A stretch of DNA of 64,000 nucleotides from Mycoplasmopsis columbina (GTDB taxonomy: Bacteria; Bacillota_I; Bacilli_A; Mycoplasmatales; Metamycoplasmataceae): NCBI RefSeq assembly GCF_900660685.1, contig NZ_LR215041.1, forward strand, positions 186,001 to 250,000, written 5' to 3'. The number at the start of each line of letters is the position of its first letter. Position 1 is the stretch's first letter. Below are positions 11,232 to 22,745 of the stretch, piece by piece. The translations under genes and the position numbers were made by a program. Under the pieces are notes generated by a model. It did not search any database, was not told the DNA's origin, and saw only the letters and a list, made by a program, of their open reading frames with translations.

Positions 11232-13036
11232 TATTTGAATTGTGTTTCATAAAGGTTTCAATAATATCCTTTAAGTGCCATTAATTCTTGGTGATCGCCC
11301 TTTTCAATAATTTGACCATTTTCGATAACTAAGATTAAATTGGCATTTTTTATTGTACTTAGACGGTGAGCAATAACAATGGAAGTTTTACCTTTCATAA
11401 TCTTTTCTTGTAAAGCATTTTGAATAATTTTTTCAGTATTTGAATCCACATTACTTGTTGCTTCATCAAGAATAAGAATTTTTTTATTACCTAAAATGGC
11501 ACGAACGATAGCAAGAAGTTGTCTTTCACCTTGAGAAAGGCTAAGACCGTTATTTTCAATCATAGTATCATATCCATTTTTCATTTTTTGGATAAAATCA
11601 TCTGCTGATAACATTTTAGCAACTTCCCTAACCTCTTCTAAAGTTGCATCAGGTTTTGCAATTTTAAGATTATTAAGAACAGTGTCATTGAACATAAATG
11701 AATCTTGTAAAACAACGGCCATAACATCACGTAAATCGTGTTTATCAATTTTGTTTAATTCAATTCCATCTAAAGTAATAGAGCCTCTTTGATAGTAATA
11801 GAATTTACTTAATAGATTAATAATGGTTGTTTTTCCTGCTCCTGTTGGTCCAACAATAGCAATTGTTTGACCACCTTTTGCATAAAACGATGCATCACGT
11901 AATTGATATGAAGCTAAATCAGGATTATACTTAAATCAAACTTTATCGAAACGTATCATACCCTCTACATCTTTTGGTAATTTGACAGTATCAACTGGAT
12001 CAGTTGGTGGGTTTAATTCCAACAATCTGAATACACGTGTTGAAGAAGCAAAGCCTAATTGTAAGTTTAAAACCAACGTAATTAAAGCTTGAAAATTACC
12101 AGTAAAAGTGAAAATAGAGGTAATTAATGCGACTGTAAAACCGGTATCAGCTTGATTGTATAAAATTCCATATGTAGAAATATTATTATTTTTAAAAATC
12201 AAAGCTAAAACAATTGCAACAATTACTATAGTATTAGAAACAAAAATAAATCATGGTTCAAAAATTCTTTGATAAAAATCACCAATAAATGCATGTTTAT
12301 AGATTCTTTGGGCAATTTCATTAAAACCTTTTTGTGCTTTTTCCTGAGCATCAAATGTTTGAGTAATTTTGGTGTTTCTTAACATTTCTTCAACATAACC
12401 ATTTAAATCACCAAATGCATTTTGAGTTTGAATCATAGCAGGGCGAACTTTTCTAAGTCATCAAAGAGTGATAGACATAAACAATAAAGTTAAAACTACT
12501 ATAATGATTGCTAAAACAGAACTAATAAAAATCATTGAAATTACACCAAAAAGCAATGTAAAAATATTTGTAAAAAGCGAACTTAATAATTTAGTAACCC
12601 CGTTAGAAACATTATTCACATCATTAACTAAAGTAGAAATTAAGTCACCTGTCATTTCACGATCATAAAAAGCAGTTGGCATTAAAATCAATTTATTCAT
12701 AGCCATACCTCTTATTTTTGTTGCTGATTTTAGAGAGATATGAACAAAAATTCTATTTTGTAAATAACCAAAAACCGAATAAAGAATGAATAATAAACTC
12801 ATGATTACCGTTAGAGTTACAAAATATTGAGTGTTAAATTGGTTTTCTTCTTTAATACTTGGTTCAAAAATTTGAGTAATTACTATTCCGGTAAAGAAAG
12901 AAGCAACAACTATTGAAATAGAACTAAGAATTGCAAAAGTAATTCCTAAAACAACCATTCATTTTTCTCTTTTTTCAAGAAAAGAGAAAAAGTTTTTTAA
13001 AATGCTAAAAGTTGTAATTTTTTTATTTTTTGTCAT
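11231..13036 (-). CDS. ABC exporter half-transporter with canonical ATP site
   Basis: A 601-residue protein with an N-terminal six-helix exporter domain (about residues 25-320) fused to an NBD, plus several in-frame TGA codons. The NBD has the signature LSLSQGERQ, Walker B ILILDEATSNVD with the catalytic Glu, and an intact switch His in IVIAHRLST. The start at 13036 is supported by AAAGGAG. The true stop is TAA at 11231-11233, eight codons past an in-frame TGA. It lies 14 nt after its partner gene and probably forms a heterodimer with it. Such pairs export lipids, peptides or drugs; the substrate here is unknown. Confidence 0.88.
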
Positions 13037-13050
13037 TTTTCTCCTTTCTT

Positions 13051-14835
13051 TTATTGATCCAGCTGATTACTATGAATTGATTGGTAGAGATCACATGTTG
13101 CAAGTAACTCATTATGTGTTCCTTGTGCTAAAATTCTTCCATTTTGCATCACTAAAATATTATTACTGTGTCTAAGTGGACCAATTTTTTGAGAAATTAA
13201 AATAGTTGAACAGTGGTAGTTATTTCTTACATTATCGATAACTTTCTTTGTGGTAATGTTGTCTAAAGCTGAAGTAGAATCATCTAAAATTAAAATTTTA
13301 GGATTTCTTAATAAGGCACGGGCAATTGAAATTCTTTGTTTTTGTCCACCTGATAAATTTCTTCCGCCTTGCACAACAGGGTGATCTAAACCTTGTTCAA
13401 AATTAGTTACAAAACTTAAAGCACATGCATTTTCTAAAGCTTTGTAAAGTTCTTTATCCGTTGCATCGGGTTTTGCTCATAATAAATTTGAACGAATTGT
13501 TCCTGTGTAAAGTAAGGCATCTTGATAAACAATTCCTACAGTATCATGAATGCTTTTTGTTTGTAGTTTATTTAATTCATTTTTACCAATTGTAATAGAT
13601 CCATCTTTATAAAGATAATTATTCATAATTAAATTAACTAAAGTACTTTTTCCAGAACCTGTTGGACCAATAATTCCAAGACTTTCTTTAAATTTTAAAT
13701 TGAAATTAATATTTGTCAATGTATTGTTTGGAGCTGTTTCATAGTATTTAAAGTTTAAATTACTTACTTTTAAATCATAGTTATTATCAACAACTAAACC
13801 TTCATTTCTAATTACATTTTCAACAACTGTTTCAAAAATTTCATTAATTCTTCCCGCTGAAACTTTTGCTCTAAACATTGACATTAAAAACATAACGGTC
13901 ATCATTATTCCGAAACTAATGTTATATAAATAGTCTATAAAAATATTTAAATTAATAAGAGTTTGATCCGTAGCCGCTTGATTTATAGTCTTATTAGCAA
14001 CAATTCCATAAATAACAATAATAAGCATATTAATTAATGTGAAGAAAACAGGTTGTAAGGTTGCAAAAAGTAGCTCAATTTTGTAAGAAATTTTGTATCA
14101 ATTACTATTATGACGAGTAAATGACTCAATTTTCTTTTGTTCTAAGTTGTATGTTTTAATAACTCTTATTCCATTAATATTTTCCTCAATATCTTTAGTT
14201 AATATTTCTACAGACTTTTGAACTTTTTTTAGTTTTGGATTAGTAATAAATCCAACAATAATAACTAAAAAGAGCAAAATAGGAATAATGGTAACAACAC
14301 CAACTGCCATTGGTACATCAACAAGAAAGGCCAAGATACTACTTCCCACTGCCATGAAAATACCTTTAATTAAAACAGTTGATCCATTTACTAAAAATTC
14401 TCAAAAAACCGCGACATCATTTGATAAACGAGTAATAATTGATTCACTTTTTAAGTCAGCAATGTTTTTAAGTGATAATTTTTGAACTTTTTCAAATAAT
14501 TTAATTCTTAAAAATTTGCTAGTGTTTTCTGAAGCGTAAATAATTATCATTGTTGCCAAAAAGGTTATTAATATGTTTAATATGGTAATTGCAACAACAG
14601 CAATAATTAGATAATTTTGCACAATGTGCGGTGCAGCAGCAGGAAATAAAATTCTTCCATTTAACAATTCAATTTGAATTGGAGTTGTTTTATCTTCAAT
14701 AAAAATTAATTTAATAAACTGTGAAATTAAATTTGGAAAAAAGATTGTCATTGCAACAGTTAATAAAATTAAAAATGCACCTAAAACAAAAAGAACTTTT
14801 AATTTTCTAGGTATCATTTTCATAATTTTTCACAT
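13051..14835 (-). CDS. ABC exporter half-transporter with degenerate ATP site
   Basis: A 594-residue partner of the downstream half-transporter: exporter-type membrane domain, then an NBD. Walker A is GPTGSGKST and the signature LSGGQKQR is intact, but Walker B reads [12 protein letters not shown] with Asp instead of the catalytic Glu. The switch His is replaced by Gln ([10 protein letters not shown]). These changes mark the non-hydrolysing half of heterodimeric exporters such as BmrCD or TmrAB. The start at 14835 ([11 protein letters not shown]) follows an excellent AAGGAGGT; a second ATG at 14823 is less likely. Confidence 0.88.
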
Positions 14836-14860
14836 ATTACCTCCTTTTATATTAATTAAC

Positions 14861-14883
14861 AAAAGCGACAAAGAGCCGCTTTT
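14861..14883 (-). terminator. Hairpin after pepF
   Basis: AAAAGCG and CGCTTTT form a 7-bp stem between the pepF stop and the ABC pair. On the minus strand the downstream T-run is short (TTTTGTT), so termination may be partial and the exporter genes may receive read-through. Confidence 0.5.
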
Positions 14884-14885
14884 AT

Positions 14886-16709
14886 TTATTTTTTAAAAAT
14901 TTTATTTCCTAATTTAATATATTCATCAACTAATTCTTCGAAATAACTAAAACCAATTTGGTAGAATTCATCACTTTTTAAATCTACACCAACGTTTTTT
15001 AGAATTTCAAGAGGATAATCTGAACCACCTTTGCTTAAGAAATTACTAATGTAGTATTGTAAATATTCTTTACCTTCTTTTTTGTATTTAGAGAAGAAAT
15101 AATTTGAAACCAATTGACCTATAGCATACTTATAAACGTAGAAACCGTAATAAAAATGAGGAACATTTACACAATCAATTAAGAAATTAGATTCATATTT
15201 AAGTTTTTTATTTGTATATTTTTTTAAATTTTCAAAATAAAGCTTTGAAATAGAATCATATGATTCATTTACAGTATATTTATCGATAGCGTTATATAAG
15301 TTATATTCATAGTTTGCTCAAATAATTTGTCTTTGCACAACACCAATGAATCCATCAATCATTTTTTCGACTAATTGAAATTTAAATTTATCGTTTTTAT
15401 TAGTTTTTAAAAGATGATCATATAACATTTCCTCATTGAAAATTGAAGCTATTTCTGCTAAGAAAATAGGATATTGACTATCATAAAAATTATTATTTTT
15501 ATCTGCAAAATAAGAATGAAGAGAATGGCCTAATTCATGAGCCAAAGTTTCAACTGATTCAAATTGACCGTCAAAATTCATTAAGATATATTTTTTATCA
15601 ATGCCATAAGTTTCACCAATTGAATATGCTCCTGACACTTTATTTTCAATAGTCATATAGTCTACTCAATTTTCCTTAAGAGCCTTGTTTACAGTCTCAT
15701 AGTATTCATTACCAAATGGTTTTAATGAATCTAAAACAATTTGTTGCATTTCTTCTATGGTGTATTCAGTTTTTACTTTGACTAAATCTCTAGAACTATC
15801 ATATCTTGGATGATATTTTTCTTTAAATTTAAGTTCATAGAATTTTTTAAAGGCATTTCTGTATTTTGCAATAGTTTTATTTAATGATTGAACTTTAGAA
15901 AATAAAATTTGTAACAACTCATCATCAACTTTATCTTTTGAAGTTAGCATATTTACGGCTGAAGTATAATTTCTAACTTTTGCTTCAACATTTAATGTTT
16001 TAAATTGTTGGAAAAGTAAATTAGCTAAGGATTCTTTATGTTTTACAATTGATTTATTTCATTGTAAAACAGTGTTTTTACGTAAAATTTTATCATCACT
16101 CTTTAAATATTTTCTTCTAGTTACAGGATTTAATTTATGTTTTTTACCCTTGCCATCTAAAACAAAACCATAATCAATTTCACTGTCTGTTAAAAGAGTA
16201 AACACACCCTCGTAATTAGGATTAGCTTTAGAAGTTTTTGTTAAGTATTCTTCGATGTTATCGTCTAATTTATGGTCATATTCGTCAATTAACTCCTCTA
16301 ATAATTTACGATAAGGTTTTAATTCATCACTATCAAGTCATGATTTAACTTTGTCGATATTTTTAAAAAATCTAACAGTTTCTGAACCAAAATTTTTATT
16401 AAAATCATCAACAAGTTGATTTACTTTATTTTCTAGTTCTTTGTATTGTGGATTATTTAATTCTCTATTTGTATAGTTATTAATGTAGTTAGATATTTTA
16501 TTGCTAATGATTCCTGTTCTAATTCCTAATTCAAATGATTCAGCATAATTTTTAAGATTGTTATATTTACTATCTTTGTTTTTCAAAGTTAGTTCTAAGT
16601 GTCTTTTAAATTCTTCTACTCAATAATCAAATTTTTTACCTTGTAAAATATCTTCTAAGTCAAATTTATATTGTTTTTCAACATCACTAACATTTTTATA
16701 TTGTTTCAT
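14886..16709 (-). CDS. pepF: Oligoendopeptidase F
   Basis: Zinc metallopeptidase of family M3 that cleaves peptides of about 7-17 residues in the cytosol; in mycoplasmas it probably processes imported peptides. It is 607 residues. The catalytic HExxH is HELGHS within [14 protein letters not shown] (near residue 390), followed by the expected Glu region. The start at 16709 ([13 protein letters not shown]) follows GAAGGGA. Several TGA codons are Trp. Length and motif are typical of the PepF/PepB subfamily. Confidence 0.93.
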
Positions 16710-16807
16710 TTTTAGATCCCTTCTTTTTAAGTTCATATTATCTAATTTTAATATAAAAGCTATTTATACTCTAAATACTCCCTAACATTATTCAAAAAAT
16801 AAAAAAA

Positions 16808-16823
16808 TGTGAAAATTTTCACA
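16808..16823. promoter_or_regulatory. Perfect 16-bp palindrome, candidate operator
   Basis: TGTGAAAATTTTCACA is a perfect inverted repeat with no spacer. It lies in the divergent 265-bp gap between pepF and the lipoprotein-nuclease transporter operon. Its form suits a dimeric DNA-binding protein. No regulator gene is adjacent. Confidence 0.4.
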
Positions 16824-16974
16824 AATTTCTTTATAAAAAGCAGACATTTTTTTATATATGTAAATAATATTAATTAAAATTTGGTTACTTAATAATAAGT
16901 AAAATATTTAATTAGTATAGAAATATATATTAAGCAAATTATTAAGTTATTCTTAAAAATTTAGAAAGGTTCAA

Positions 16975-19323
16975 ATGAAGAAGATTAAAAAGTCTATTAT
17001 TGCCTTAAGTGGTTTAGCAGTTCTTTCTGCACCATTTATTGCAGCAAGTTGTAATACTGGAGGAGATAAAGAAAAACCAACACCTACACCGGATCCTAAA
17101 CCAACACCAACACCAGATCCTAAACCAACACCAACACCAGATCCAACACCAGATCCAACACCAGATCCAGGTTATTCAGAATACGCTAACAATGCCTTTG
17201 CTTCTAGAGCTTTAGCTTTTGAAGAAAAGGCTGATGATGAAGTTAAAGTTGGTGTTTCATTCTCAAAAAGTGGAGATCAATACAAAACTTTAGATACTGC
17301 TATTAATGCTTTCAATAAACAAGCAGAAGATTATAAAGCAAAATTAGAAACATTAAAAACAAAAGAAACTTTAACAGAAGAAGAAACAGCTGAAAAAGCA
17401 AAAATTGAAGCCTTCTTAAAAGACTACAAAAAAGTTGTTTTAAAAGGTGCTGGTTCAGGTGGTTACAATGCTGCTGCTGAACAAATTCAACAATTTATTC
17501 AAGGTAAAAACACTCAAGATATGTACAACCTAGTGTTTAACTACCCAACAGTTGCTGCTGTTTTAGCAGAAAATGGAATGTTATTAAACTTTAATGATGA
17601 AGATCCTAATTTAGCAACAACTTTAGATAGCTTCAGTGATTCATTTAAGTTAGACAATAACTTAACATCTAACATTATTAACAAAGGTACATGAGTTATT
17701 CCTGCTTTCAAAAGTACAATTGTAACAGCAGTAAATTCACCATTACTTTCATACATTTTAGAAACAATGGAAACAAATGGTGCAACTATTAACTTGTCAA
17801 AATACAGTGAAATTAAAACTGCTGGAGCAAATGACAAAAGTGAAATTGTTAAAAAATGAGGTGAAGCAAAAGATTCTGAAACCATTAAAGGCATATTAGG
17901 CGAAAATTATGTAGTTAATGATGATACTTTTGATACCGCAACTAAACTTATTGAATTTGCCGAAAAAGCACAAGGATTATTTAAAAATGCAACAAGAAAT
18001 TCAGGACTTCACATCTTAGGTATTGATGATATTCAAGGTTTTATTGGTACTGTAATTTACTCAGCAATTAATGCCGATCCTTCAGAAATGTTTACCGTAA
18101 GTAAAGTTGTTACTAAAAAAGAAGGATTTACTACTCGTGAAGCTGATTATAAACCTGCAATTTCAACTGACTCACCAGTGTCAAGAAAATTAGAACAATT
18201 ATTTAATTTACTTAAAAGAGCAATGGCGAATGGTTCAATCGTACTTCAAGGAGATGGAGTTTATACTTCAACTGAGGGAAGAAACCACAAATATGCTTTA
18301 GGTATTGGTTCAACAGCTGGTTACAGACATAACTATGTAGATGATAAAGATCTTAGCAAAAATGATATTTTAGTTTTAACAAAAGATTCAAAAACTACTG
18401 AATACTCAAAAGCATCAGGTGATTTTACTGAAGTATGACAAGGAAATGATCACAAAATTTCAATTAGAATCGGTAATCACGTAAATGCAATTTGAGATTC
18501 AAAAGAAGAAATTGAAAAAGCTAAAGATACAACCTATAGCTACTACATTAAAGATGAAGAAAATAAAGCAAAATTTACTGCTGCAATTAGTACTCTAGAT
18601 AAAACAGAAAACAAAGAAACTCCAAGATATATCTTTATTATTCCAGTAGGCGATAAATATAAATCTGAATATGGTGCAAAATTAACTGCTTTAACTGAAT
18701 ACGCAACTCAAAATCCTACTAAACTTAAAGATGCAGGTATTGCTGTTAAAGGTGACAAAGAATATCAAATTTTCATTCAACAAATGACAGGCGATACATC
18801 TTACAATCTTATAAAAGCAACCAGCACAAGTACTCTTCAATTAAACGAATTATTTGCTTTTGGTGCTCCTTCAAAATTTGAAGAAAGTGATCAAAAACAC
18901 GTTGTTTATCTTCAAGGACCATCATTAATTGGTATTAGAACAAATGAAGGTCGTGATAAAGCAACCAAATTATTTGTTAAATACTTATTAAACGATGCTC
19001 ATAAATTAGCTAGTGGTGGTTCTTACATTTATCCAGATCAAACTCTTGCAACATTCGATGATTCAGGTGTAACAAACAAATTCCTTAAAGTTGCATATAC
19101 AAACTTCAAAAAAGTTCTTAATGATTCAGATAATTATGAAACATATTCAGAAATTCCTGACACTAGATCAGATAGATTTAGAAAAGCATTAGGTGAAGCT
19201 TGAAGAGGTCTTTATACATTAGTTGCTAACTCAGCAAATGGATCAATTGAGGGTGATTACCGTAAAATTATCATTACAGATAAATTACTATCAAACGAAG
19301 CAACCTTATTCCAAGATAATTAA
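16975..19323 (+). CDS. Surface lipoprotein, P68/P80-like solute-binding type
   Basis: A 782-residue lipoprotein. It has a signal peptide with Lys-rich start and lipobox IAASC (Cys about residue 26), then a Pro-Thr-Asp-Pro repeat stalk (about residues 34-65), then a large extracellular domain. VGVSFSKSGDQYKTL and GSGGYNAAAEQI followed by NLVFNYPTVAAVL resemble the mycoplasma P68/P80 family and extracellular solute-binding proteins of carbohydrate-type ABC importers. First gene of an operon with a nuclease lipoprotein, an ATPase and two permeases, so it is probably the ligand-binding component. Internal TGA codons are Trp. The ligand is unknown. Confidence 0.75.
17075..17170 (+). repeat. Tandem Pro-Thr-Asp-Pro repeat in lipoprotein stalk
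   Basis: Imperfect tandem units of roughly CCAACACCAACACCAGATCC encode PTPTPDPK-type repeats and then three PTPDP-type short units. The repeat lies just behind the lipobox Cys, so it would act as an extended stalk away from the membrane. Unit identity is high enough for slippage to change stalk length in frame. Confidence 0.8.
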
Positions 19324-19334
19324 TAAATTGAAAA

Positions 19335-19377
19335 AATAATAAACACGATAATACTTTGTATTATCGCGTTTATTATC
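19335..19377 (+). terminator. Long hairpin between the two lipoprotein genes
   Basis: AATAATAAAC..GATAATAC, a TTT loop, then GTATTATC..GTTTATTAT form an almost perfect stem of about 19 bp (one mismatch). The following T-run is short, so this may be an attenuator or 3'-end stabiliser that lets part of the transcription pass into the operon. Confidence 0.6.
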
Positions 19378-19412
19378 TTTATAGAGCTATAAAATAGACC
19401 AAAAGGACAAAA

Positions 19413-20648
19413 ATGAAAAAATTTAAATTGTTTTGACTTTCACTTTCTCCAGCAGCATTAACACCATTAATGTTTGCTGCTTCATGTGTACAAAATGATA
19501 AAGAAAAACCTGCACCAACACCCGATCCAACCGATGTACCTTTTAATGAAGAAAATCAAAATAAATTAAAAATCCACATAGCAAAATCAGATGAAAAGGC
19601 AAGAATTAGATCTTACTTAGATGAACATAAGCCAGTTCTTGAATCAAAAGATCCTACTAAATACAATCTTTTAAGTGATTACTCATTCAATATAGAAAAT
19701 ATTAAAGATCCAAATTTAAAATTTTCTATTAACGATGAACATTACATAGCAGTATTAGATTCTGCTAATTTAAGTACTAAGCCAGATCCTAATAAAAGAA
19801 CCACTGCCGCAAATCATGTTTTTAAAGATGAAAGAGTATTTATCTATAAAGTTTGAAAATTGGATAATGGAAAATGAATCTTTATTGATCGTACCACATG
19901 AAGTCAAACTAAACCTGTAGAAATAAATTTCACTTTACCAGAAAACATTTCAACGCAAATTAATAATTCAATTCTTAAAACAATCAACATTGATTGGGAT
20001 CAAATTCCACAACTTTGAGTAGATGCCAAAATTGTTTCATGAGCAGATGGTGATACAATCACTTTTAGAATTACTAAAGAACCAAGTACAAAACATAGAG
20101 ATTATGATCAATTAAAAGATCTTTATGAAAAAGAAGAAGATTTAAAATTAAGAATTTTAGGTATAGATACTCCAGAGAAAAATGTTGGGGAAACTGAATC
20201 ACAACCATTTGAACATCAATATGCAGAATTATCTTCTTCTTTTGGAACAACTAATTTTGCTCCAGGCACTAACATTAGAATCTTTTTAACTGGAGATAAA
20301 GATACTTTTTCAAGATACACTGGTGATTTCTTCTTTGGTGATGGTTATAAACACTCATATGCTACTGAAATTGTTAATCATGGATTCACATTACCATTGC
20401 TTAATAGTGGAAATATTAGTGAAGCAAAAGATAATCACAATTCACTTGATTACTACATTGATGTACCAATTGCTAATGGTTTTAATTCCGCTATGAAACA
20501 CCGTAGAGGTTTCTTCGTCAACTTTAATGATGCAGCAGCGGTACAATCTGCAATTTATTTAATTAAACCTTCTTCAGGTTGAAGAATTCTAACCAATTTA
20601 GTAGAAGACAATATTTATAATAGATTAAACATTGAACCCGATTTTTAA
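19413..20648 (+). CDS. Surface lipoprotein with thermonuclease (SNase) domain
   Basis: A 411-residue protein with signal peptide and lipobox MFAASC, a short PTPDPT linker and a C-terminal staphylococcal-nuclease-like domain. Residues matching the SNase catalytic set are visible: D212/D214 in ADGDTITF, R247 and E255 in LRILGIDTPE, and R301 in FSRYTGDF. It is therefore probably an active Ca-dependent nuclease on the outer surface. Nucleases of this type inside ABC-transporter operons are known from other mycoplasmas (for example mhp379 of M. hyopneumoniae) and are thought to feed nucleotide precursors to the importer. The stop lies 9 nt before the ATPase gene. Confidence 0.82.
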
Positions 20649-20657
20649 AAGGACATA

Positions 20658-22745
20658 ATGAAAAAAATAATTACTAATTCAATTCAAAAATTAAAATTAA
20701 AACAAACTGATGGTTTTACTTCTGAGGATCATGCAGAATTTGAAAGAATTGCATCAAAAATTAAAGATCGTTCATCATTAAACAATTTACCAGCCATTGA
20801 ACTAAAAAATGTTTTCATCGATTTTGGTGAAACATTAGCTGTAGATGATGCTAGTTTTAAAATTCCAGAAGGTTCATTAGTTACTCTTTTAGGCCCATCA
20901 GGATCAGGAAAAACAACTACTTTAAACGCTATTTCCGGTTTATTAACTGTTACTAGTGGAAATGTTTATTTTAGAGGTAAAGACGTTACTAAATTACCAC
21001 CGCAAAAAAGAAAACTTGGTTTTGTTTTCCAAAACTATGCTCTTTATCCACACATGAGTGTTTATGCAAATATAGCCTTCCCACTTAAAAATGATGCTGA
21101 ATGAAAAAATAAAGTTATTTTAAAGAGAATGACAGCAAATTATGAAATTGACTTTATTTATTTAAAAGCTTTAGGTTTAAGTGAAGAAAAAATTGAAGAA
21201 ATGAGACAACTCTGAAGAATTTATAGAAAAATCAACAGAGAAACTTCAGTTGAATTTTCAAATAGATTAGTTGAAAATCGTTCAAATTATGAAAAAGCTT
21301 TAACTGAATACAAAATGTCAAAAGTTCACTACATAGCTGAATTAAATAAAACTTCAAAAATTTCTCTAGATGCTTATTCTAGCTTAGAAAAAAGCTATAA
21401 AGAAGCTAAAAAATACATTATCGGGGAAATGAAACTTGAAAAAAGAACTGGGCACATGTACCCAGGCAAAGATTTTAATCAATCAGTTGCTGCTAAATGA
21501 AATGAAGAAGATTTAAAACGTAAAAATCCTAAATCAATTGATGAAGCACAAAATTACATTTTAACTACCCAAGATCGAATTTCACAATTAAACAGCGAAA
21601 ATCGTAAAGAATTTAATTTAGTAGCACAAAAACAACATTTAGATATTGAAACTAAATTAATGAAAGATTTAATCTTTTATAAATTCAATCATAATCAACA
21701 AAAAATTGTTAATTACTATAAAGAATTAATTGCCCAAAGAAAAAAAACTTACAAAGAAGAAAAAGCTAACTATAAAAAACATAATGATCCAACACAAAAA
21801 AGATTGGAAAGAAATAACTGAGTTTTACCTAGATTAGCTTTAAATAAGTTTAGAAACTTATATAACGAAATCGCTATTCAATACAAACTTAAAGAAGTAA
21901 GAATGCAAGATGAAAAACTTAAAAATGCTCCATTAAGTTTAGAAGATAGAGACAAAATTAAAGAGTTATATAAAAACATTATTTCAATTAGAAAAGCTAT
22001 TCACGAAGAAGTTCTTGAAGTGGCTAAAAGAGTTGAAATTCTACCAATTTTACAAAAAAAACCTACTAGACTTTCTGGAGGTCAACAACAACGTGTTGCT
22101 ATTGCTCGGGCAATTGTAAAAAAACCACAAATTCTTTTAATGGATGAACCTCTTTCAAACTTAGATGCTAAATTACGTATTTCTACTCGTCAATGAATTA
22201 GAGACATTCAGCAAAAATTAGGAATTACCACAGTTTTTGTTACCCACGATCAAGAAGAAGCGATGTCAATTAGTGATATTGTTGTATGTATGTCAACTGC
22301 TAAAGTACAACAAATTGGTTCACCAATGGAACTTTATTCAAAACCAAAAAATAAATTTGTTGCACGTTTCTTAGGTATGCCTGAAATGGCAATGTTGCCT
22401 GCTACTTATGAAAATAATACTTTAACAGTTTTTGGTAATGAAATCAAAGGAGTTCATATTCCTAACGTTGATGAAGCATCATATAGTGTAGGAGTTAGAG
22501 CAGAAGATTTCATAATTAATCACGAAAACACTGGTAGATTTTCTGCAAAAGTTGTTGCTGTTGAACACTTTGGTAAAGAAAGCAAAATCATTGTTGAATT
22601 AGATAATAAAGATCATGCTAACTTCCTAGTTGATAACAGATACACCTACAAAATAGGTGATTTAGTAAAATTTGATTTGCCAAAAGACAGATTGCATATT
22701 TTTGACAACTTAACTGAAAAGAGAGTGGAATATGAAGTTAAGTAG
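20658..22745 (+). CDS. ABC transporter ATPase with about 290-residue insertion
   Basis: A 695-residue MalK/UgpC-type ATPase. Walker A GPSGSGKT is at 79-86 and the Q-loop Q125 in [10 protein letters not shown]. The signature LSGGQQQR is only at about 472, followed by [13 protein letters not shown] and a switch His in [10 protein letters not shown]-loop and signature are usually about 50 residues apart. The extra segment (about residues 150-440) is Lys/Glu-rich and probably helical or coiled coil. A C-terminal regulatory OB-type domain follows (about 590-695). It has a short N-terminal extension. It energises the two permeases downstream; its stop overlaps the first of them by 14 nt. Confidence 0.88.

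Noticed and set aside
17075-17170. CRISPR-like array
   Set aside because: The repeats are short, coding and without spacers; they encode a Pro-rich stalk.
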